From contig CAMBOW010000064.1 in the NCBI GenBank assembly GCA_945869365.1, positions 1 through 12,148 of the forward strand: DNA of 12,148 bases, written 5' to 3'. The stretch comes from Flavobacterium psychrophilum. Its GTDB lineage: Bacteria > Bacteroidota > Bacteroidia > Flavobacteriales > Flavobacteriaceae. The notes under the pieces are model-generated. The model was given only the letters and a program-made list of their open reading frames with translations, was not told where the DNA came from and ran no database searches. How positions within the stretch are numbered: the first letter of the stretch is position 1; every line of letters starts with the position of its first letter. Positions 8,088-12,148 of the stretch are shown piece after piece. The position numbers were made by a program, and so were the translations under genes.

Positions 8088-9033
8088 CAAAATTCTTTTG
8101 CTGATACTAGGTTTCTTGCTGTTTAGTTGTGGGTCAAGCCGATCTATCGTTCAAGTTACTTTACCGGTGTCTAAACGCGTGGCCGTGCAAGTAAAAAAGA
8201 AACCCGTTCCAGCCAAAAAACAGCCAGCAAAACCTGCCAAGACAGTTGTTGAAAATTCCTCAGATGCCGCCGTAATAGAAAAACAGTACGAAGCAGCCAT
8301 TGAACAAAACAAATCAACAGATAATTCTACTGTGGTGTCTAAATCAGAAATTTTAGCAGCCACTACGCAAGTAAAAGTGACTACAGAAATGGTGTTGGCC
8401 TACATTGATCAATATAGTGAAATTGCCAAAAATAATATGAAACAATATGGCATTCCCGCCAGTATTATTTTGGGTCAAGGGATATTAGAATCAGGAGCAG
8501 GCACAGGCCCATTAAGCGTATTAGCCAACAATCATTTTGGTATCAAATGCCACAAAGAATGGACTGGACCTAGCGTAAAATATGACGACGATGCCGCCCA
8601 AGAGTGTTTTAGAAAGTACGAACAATCCACAGAATCCTATCAAGATCACGCGTTATTTTTAACCTCACGCCCCCGATACAAAGGCTTGTTTGAGTTAGAT
8701 AAAGCCGATTACAAGCTATGGGCAAGTGGACTAAAAGCGGCAGGCTATGCTACCGATCCCAAATACCCAGAAAAACTTACTGGTATAATTGAGCGTTACC
8801 AATTGCAAAAATACGATGCCGAGGTGTTGGGTATAGACTATGTGCCAACCAATGTGACAACCCCTTCATCTGCGGTAGTCCAATCAGGAAATGCAAACAC
8901 CTATACCGTAATGCCGGGTGACACTTTGTATTCTATTTCAAAAAAATTCAACTTGAGTGTCGATGAGTTACGCGCCAAAAATGGCTTGGCTGACAACACA
9001 CTTTCTATTGGACAGACACTACAAATAAACTAA
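8080..9033 (+). CDS. Lipoprotein glucosaminidase (GH73/FlgJ-like) with C-terminal LysM
   Basis: This 317-residue cell-wall hydrolase should cut the glycan chain of peptidoglycan as an N-acetylglucosaminidase. The N-terminus is a lipoprotein signal with lipobox LFSC, Cys17 being the lipidated residue. The next residues, GSS, lack the acidic surface-export signal of many Bacteroidetes surface lipoproteins, so I infer that it faces the periplasm. A linker rich in Lys, Pro and Ala follows (about 18-100). The glucosaminidase domain covers about 103-247, with [12 protein letters not shown] carrying the probable catalytic Glu137, then [12 protein letters not shown] and a YQDHALFL block. A single LysM module, [17 protein letters not shown] onward, fills about 273-317 and should bind glycan. 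The ATG at 8080 lies inside the end of the upstream gene; hemL starts 4 bases after the stop, so all three genes form one operon. Confidence 0.93.
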   Translation: MNNKILLLILGFLLFSCGSSRSIVQVTLPVSKRVAVQVKKKPVPAKKQPAKPAKTVVENSSDAAVIEKQYEAAIEQNKSTDNSTVVSKSEILAATTQVKVTTEMVLAYIDQYSEIAKNNMKQYGIPASIILGQGILESGAGTGPLSVLANNHFGIKCHKEWTGPSVKYDDDAAQECFRKYEQSTESYQDHALFLTSRPRYKGLFELDKADYKLWASGLKAAGYATDPKYPEKLTGIIERYQLQKYDAEVLGIDYVPTNVTTPSSAVVQSGNANTYTVMPGDTLYSISKKFNLSVDELRAKNGLADNTLSIGQTLQIN

Positions 9034-9037
9034 TACC

Positions 9038-10324
9038 ATGTTATACCAACGCAGCAGTCAATTATTCGCCGAAGCCGAACAAGTTATTCCCGGTGGAGTA
9101 AATTCTCCCGTTCGTGCGTTTAAATCAGTGGGGGGAACACCTATTTTTATTGCTAAAGCAAAAGGGGCATATTTGTATGACGAAGATGGAAATCGCTATA
9201 TCGATTACATCAATTCATGGGGCCCGATGATTTTGGGCCATGCCTATCCGCCTGTAGTTGAAGCAGTCACAAGTCGTGCAGTTTTGGGAACCTCATTTGG
9301 TGCCCCTACCGCTCTAGAAACCGAAATTGCTAAACTGGCCGTTTCTATGGTGCCCAATGTTGATAAAATTCGTTTTGTCAATTCTGGAACCGAAGCGTGT
9401 ATGAGTGCCATTCGATTGGCCAGAGGTTATACGGCACGCCATAAAATCATCAAGTTTGCCGGCTGTTACCACGGCCATTCCGATTCGTTTTTGATTCAAG
9501 CAGGAAGTGGCGCAGTTACATTTGGATCACCCAACAGCCCGGGTGTGACTCCGGGTACCGCACAAGATACCTTGTTGGCGCAGTATAATAATTTAGCACA
9601 AGTAGAACAATTGTTTGCCGCCAATCCCAATGAAATTGCCGCGATAATTGTAGAACCTGTGGCTGGAAACATGGGTTGTGTTCCGCCAGCAGCAGGATTT
9701 TTAGAAGGATTGAGAGCGATTTGTGATCAACATAATACCCTGCTTATTTTTGATGAGGTAATGACCGGCTTCCGATTGGCCAAAGGCGGTGTGCAAGAAT
9801 TGTATGGGGTACAAGCTGATATTGTCACCTTCGGAAAAGTAATTGGCGGTGGTTTGCCCGTTGGTGCTTTTGCTGCTCGCGCCGAAATAATGAACCTGTT
9901 GGCTCCCTTAGGTCCGGTATATCAGGCGGGCACTTTGTCAGGAAATCCCTTAGCCATGGCTGCCGGATTAGCGATGTTACAGGCCATAAATTCAGATAGT
10001 GCTTTATTTGCAAGATTGGAACAAAAAACAACTTATCTCGCCGATGGGATTGCCAAAGCATTAACGGCTTACAACCTTGATTTTACAATAAATAAAGTAG
10101 GGTCAATGATTTCGGTGCACTTTGATGCATCTCCTGTGGTAGATTTTTCGAGTGCTGCAAAAGGGGATAACCCTCGATTCAAACAATTTTTCCACGGGCT
10201 GTTGCAAGAAGGAATTTATATTGCACCCTCGGCCTATGAAACCTGGTTTATTACTGATGCACTCTCCTACCACGATTTAGACCATACAATTGCAGCAATA
10301 CAAAAAGTTGCAGCAACGTTATAG
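9038..10324 (+). CDS. hemL: Glutamate-1-semialdehyde 2,1-aminomutase
   Basis: This enzyme converts glutamate-1-semialdehyde to 5-aminolevulinate, the last step of the C5 route into heme and other tetrapyrroles, in the cytoplasm with PLP/PMP. The 428-residue length is normal. Family blocks include [17 protein letters not shown] at the N-terminus, [47 protein letters not shown] (Asp for the PLP ring nitrogen) and [15 protein letters not shown], in which Lys267 is the PLP lysine. The C-terminal block [13 protein letters not shown] is also typical. The ATG at 9038 begins 4 bases after the glucosaminidase stop with no Shine-Dalgarno site, so translation may be coupled. It is the last gene of the operon; a hairpin terminator begins 5 bases past its stop. 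No key residue is missing. Confidence 0.97.
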   Translation: MLYQRSSQLFAEAEQVIPGGVNSPVRAFKSVGGTPIFIAKAKGAYLYDEDGNRYIDYINSWGPMILGHAYPPVVEAVTSRAVLGTSFGAPTALETEIAKLAVSMVPNVDKIRFVNSGTEACMSAIRLARGYTARHKIIKFAGCYHGHSDSFLIQAGSGAVTFGSPNSPGVTPGTAQDTLLAQYNNLAQVEQLFAANPNEIAAIIVEPVAGNMGCVPPAAGFLEGLRAICDQHNTLLIFDEVMTGFRLAKGGVQELYGVQADIVTFGKVIGGGLPVGAFAARAEIMNLLAPLGPVYQAGTLSGNPLAMAAGLAMLQAINSDSALFARLEQKTTYLADGIAKALTAYNLDFTINKVGSMISVHFDASPVVDFSSAAKGDNPRFKQFFHGLLQEGIYIAPSAYETWFITDALSYHDLDHTIAAIQKVAATL

Positions 10325-10328
10325 GCAT

Positions 10329-10357
10329 AAAAAAAGCACCAAGTAGGTGCTTTTTTT
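10329..10357. terminator. Bidirectional rho-independent terminator between convergent genes
   Basis: A perfect inverted repeat pairs AAAAAAAGCACC (10329-10340) with GGTGCTTTTTTT (10346-10357) around a 5-base loop. The T-run on each strand lets it stop hemL from the left and the small minus-strand gene ending at 10376 from the right. Confidence 0.92.
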
Positions 10358-10375
10358 ATTAGTATGGGCTAAAAA

Positions 10376-10702
10376 TTAGTTAGCTAGTTGTTTCATTACA
10401 GAAGGATATTTTGCAAGTTCTTTGCGTTGCTCTTCTGTTAATCCAGCCATCAATTTATTTTCAAAGATCTTCGAAATGTTTTCTTTTTCTGCAGCGGTTA
10501 ATTTTGGATTGGCTAACGCTTCGTGTTTCATTACCATTAGCGTGTATAAATCTTTTTTAAGATTTTCACTAACCGTTATTTTAGAAAGAAGGGCAGCAAC
10601 ATCTTTTTTTGCAGCTTCATCTGTATTCACTTTTAGATCTTGTGCAGCGGCGCCAAGCGTAAACGCAAAAAACAACACAACTACAGAAATAACTTTTTTC
10701 AT
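10376..10702 (-). CDS. Small secreted helical protein of unknown function
   Basis: This 108-residue protein has a clear Sec signal peptide: Lys2-Lys3, a hydrophobic core at about 4-17, then AAAQ with probable cleavage before Gln21. The mature part, about 88 residues, is charged, has no Cys and looks all-helical. Two short motifs, LTAAEKENI and LTEEQRKEL, recall the LTxxQ motifs of Spy/CpxP periplasmic chaperones, but they lie only about 20 residues apart, closer than in CpxP, so I do not assign it to that family. The ATG at 10700-10702 has a good promoter at 10729-10759 and a terminator just past the stop, so it is probably a single-gene transcript. It is likely periplasmic; the function is unknown. 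Confidence 0.85.
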   Translation of the reverse strand: MKKVISVVVLFFAFTLGAAAQDLKVNTDEAAKKDVAALLSKITVSENLKKDLYTLMVMKHEALANPKLTAAEKENISKIFENKLMAGLTEEQRKELAKYPSVMKQLAN

Positions 10703-10728
10703 AACAAATATATTTTTGGTTTATTGCC

Positions 10729-10759
10729 CAAATCTAATAGAAATTTTTGAAGTGGCAAA
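10729..10759 (-). promoter_or_regulatory. Bacteroidetes-type promoter for the small secreted protein
   Basis: On the minus strand TTTG (plus 10756-10759) is followed by a 19-base spacer and TAGATTTG (plus 10729-10736), an exact match to TAnnTTTG at normal spacing. Transcription should begin about 7 bases further on, giving a leader of about 20 bases before the ATG at 10702. A second box, TATATTTG (plus 10705-10712), is too close to the start codon to serve. Confidence 0.7.
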
Positions 10760-10778
10760 TTAAATTTTTCGAATTCGA

Positions 10779-11204
10779 TTAATTTTCACGCAATTCTCTT
10801 TTTTCTTTAAGGGCTTTTCGTTTGTTTTCGCGCGCTTCTTTGTTTTTTTGCCAGGTTTCAACTTGAGCGGGAGAAAGAATTTTTTTCAGTTGTTCTTCAA
10901 ACATTTTTTTGTCTTCGGCTTTGTTTTTCTTCATTTGCTCGCGTTGGTCAGGACTTGGTTTCTGCAAACTGTCTTTTTTAGAGCCCATTTCGGCGCGTTG
11001 TTTGGCCCGTTTTTGTTGGTGTTCTTGTATCAGATTTCGCAATTCTGCGGTTTGCTTTTCGTTTAAATCCAATTCAATTTTTAGGCGGGCAACTTGTAAT
11101 TCTACCTTTTTTTCAGGTGACATTTCCGGACCTTTTTTACTTTTTTCTTGCGCAAATGAGCCCAACGACAACATTAAAATTGCGGCTAATAGAATCTTTT
11201 TCAT
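10779..11204 (-). CDS. Spy/CpxP-like secreted charged helical protein
   Basis: This 141-residue exported protein probably works in the periplasm. The start is the ATG at 11202-11204, giving MKKILL, a hydrophobic core to about residue 15 and probable cleavage before Gln19; a frame starting 14 codons upstream has a poorer N-terminus and is not preferred. The mature chain is very rich in Lys, Glu and Gln, lacks Cys, and should form long amphipathic helices. LDLNEKQTAEL and, some 65 residues later, ILSPAQVETW resemble the two LTxxQ motifs of Spy/CpxP chaperones, which bind unfolded proteins and respond to envelope stress. The assignment is by motif and composition only; the related DUF4890-type proteins of Bacteroidetes are an alternative. 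It lies 65 bases after lysS on the same strand, and no convincing promoter or terminator was found in the gap. Confidence 0.8.
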   Translation of the reverse strand: MKKILLAAILMLSLGSFAQEKSKKGPEMSPEKKVELQVARLKIELDLNEKQTAELRNLIQEHQQKRAKQRAEMGSKKDSLQKPSPDQREQMKKNKAEDKKMFEEQLKKILSPAQVETWQKNKEARENKRKALKEKRELREN

Positions 11205-11269
11205 AGTATTTTTTTTTAATTTGAAACTAGGAACCAGTAAAAGCATATTGGTTTAATTGCCAGTTGAAT

Positions 11270-12148
11270 TTAATTGAGCACGACGGTTTTGTTTTCGCCG
11301 TCTACCACTACTTTGGTTAGTCCATGCTTGGCCAATCCTTTCATGGCGGCATCCCATTTTTTGCCGCTCAATTGCGATTTTTCTTTCAGGCTTCCGAGTG
11401 CTTGGTTGTTTTCGGATTTTAATAAGCTGATGATTAGTTTTTCGTCTTCTGAAATTTCGAGTTGTTTTTTCTCCGGACGCATTTGCGGGAAAAACAACAC
11501 TTCTTGAATCGAAGGATTGTTGGTCAAGAACATAATCAATCGGTCCATGCCAATTCCCAATCCAGAGGTAGGCGGCATGCCATATTCGAGCGCGCGCAAG
11601 AAATCTTCGTCAATAATGCCGTTGGCTTCGTCATCGCCTTTGGCGGCCAAAGTCATTTGGGCTTCAAAGCGCTCGCGTTGGTCAATGGGGTCGTTCAATT
11701 CCGAATAGGCATTGGCAATTTCTTTGCCGCACACCATCAACTCAAAGCGTTCAGTCAATTCGGGATTATCGCGGTGGGCTTTGCACAACGGCGACATTTC
11801 TTTGGGGTAATCGGTAATAAAGGTGGGCTGTATAAATTGCCCTTCGCATTTTTCGCCAAAAATTTCATCAATCAATTTGCCTTTGCCCATGGTTTCGTTT
11901 ACGTCGATTCCCATCGATTTGGCGGCAGCAAACAATTCTTCTTCTGATTTACCTGTGATGTCAAAGCCGGTAAATTGTTGGATGGCAGCGGTCATGGTTA
12001 CGCGGGCATAAGGCGCTTTGAAATTAATTTGGTGTTCGCCAAATGTTGCTTCAGTGGATCCATTTACTTGCAACGCACAATATTCCAATAAATTTTCGGT
12101 CATGTTCATCATCCAGTTGTAGTCTTTGTAGGCTACATAAATTTCCAT
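11270..12148 (-). CDS. lysS: Lysyl-tRNA synthetase, class II, C-terminal part
   Basis: This enzyme joins lysine to tRNA-Lys in the cytoplasm. The window holds the last 292 codons; the N-terminal anticodon-binding domain and motif 1 lie beyond 12148, so the Met at the edge is internal and not the true start. Visible class II features are the EIYVAYKDYNWMM stretch of the catalytic domain, the lysine-pocket block KEIANAYSELNDP, and motif 3, GLGIGMDRL (about 11535-11565), leading to the IQEVLFFPQMRP end of the catalytic core. About 64 more residues follow (11270 to about 11461), forming two or three predicted helices and a final VVVDGENKTVVLN strand pair. E. coli LysRS ends soon after motif 3, so this is an added C-terminal module, as I recall for Bacteroidetes LysRS. 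Translation stops at TAA (11270-11272). Confidence 0.96.
   Translation of the reverse strand: MEIYVAYKDYNWMMNMTENLLEYCALQVNGSTEATFGEHQINFKAPYARVTMTAAIQQFTGFDITGKSEEELFAAAKSMGIDVNETMGKGKLIDEIFGEKCEGQFIQPTFITDYPKEMSPLCKAHRDNPELTERFELMVCGKEIANAYSELNDPIDQRERFEAQMTLAAKGDDEANGIIDEDFLRALEYGMPPTSGLGIGMDRLIMFLTNNPSIQEVLFFPQMRPEKKQLEISEDEKLIISLLKSENNQALGSLKEKSQLSGKKWDAAMKGLAKHGLTKVVVDGENKTVVLN

Noticed and set aside
10769..10778. Perfect palindrome TCGAATTCGA next to the Spy-like gene stop
   Set aside because: It is only 10 bases long with no loop or U-run; it is likely chance, and too little supports an operator.
11232..11253. Possible hairpin AACCA/TGGTT between lysS and the Spy-like gene
   Set aside because: A 5-base stem with a 12-base loop and no adjacent U-run on the minus strand is too weak to call a terminator.
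11462..11947. A 161-codon plus-strand frame opposite lysS
   Set aside because: It lies antisense to well-conserved LysRS catalytic sequence and has no recognisable features.

Overview
The window looks like ordinary chromosome from a member of the Bacteroidetes, most likely class Flavobacteriia and Flavobacterium-like. The evidence is a very large secreted protein ending in a type IX secretion (T9SS) sorting domain, promoters of the Bacteroidetes type (TTTG then TAnnTTTG), no clear Shine-Dalgarno sites, signal peptides cleaved before Gln, a DUF5522 gene and a lysyl-tRNA synthetase with a C-terminal extension. I see no tRNA, rRNA, CRISPR array, insertion sequence or phage gene.

Layout. Positions 1-1959 (minus) hold nearly all of hutU (urocanate hydratase), cut at its C-terminus by the window edge. 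Twelve bases upstream lies a small Cys-rich DUF5522 gene (1972-2157), probably in the same transcript and driven by a promoter at about 2169-2205. A terminator at 2203-2235 separates this pair from the 4.8 kb gene at 2253-7019 (minus). That gene encodes a 1588-residue mosaic surface protein with CUB/MAM-like, fibronectin III, GEVED and nidogen-like regions and a T9SS type C-like sorting domain. A 174-base AT-rich region (7020-7193) separates it from a plus-strand operon: a PLP enzyme of the ACC deaminase/D-cysteine desulfhydrase family (7194-8087), a lipoprotein glucosaminidase with LysM (8080-9033) and hemL (9038-10324). A bidirectional hairpin (10329-10357) ends the operon and faces three minus-strand genes: a small secreted helical protein (10376-10702), a Spy/CpxP-like secreted protein (10779-11204) and the C-terminal part of lysS (11270-12148).

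How the genes work together. Most are housekeeping: histidine catabolism (hutU), tetrapyrrole synthesis by the C5 route (hemL), lysine charging (lysS) and cell-wall turnover (the glucosaminidase). The exported set (the T9SS protein, the wall hydrolase and two small helical proteins) suggests envelope functions, but no single pathway links them. I found no convincing new system. The items most worth following are the tight coupling of DUF5522 with hutU, the ACC deaminase-like/glucosaminidase/hemL operon, the uncharacterised mosaic surface protein and the two small secreted proteins beside lysS.
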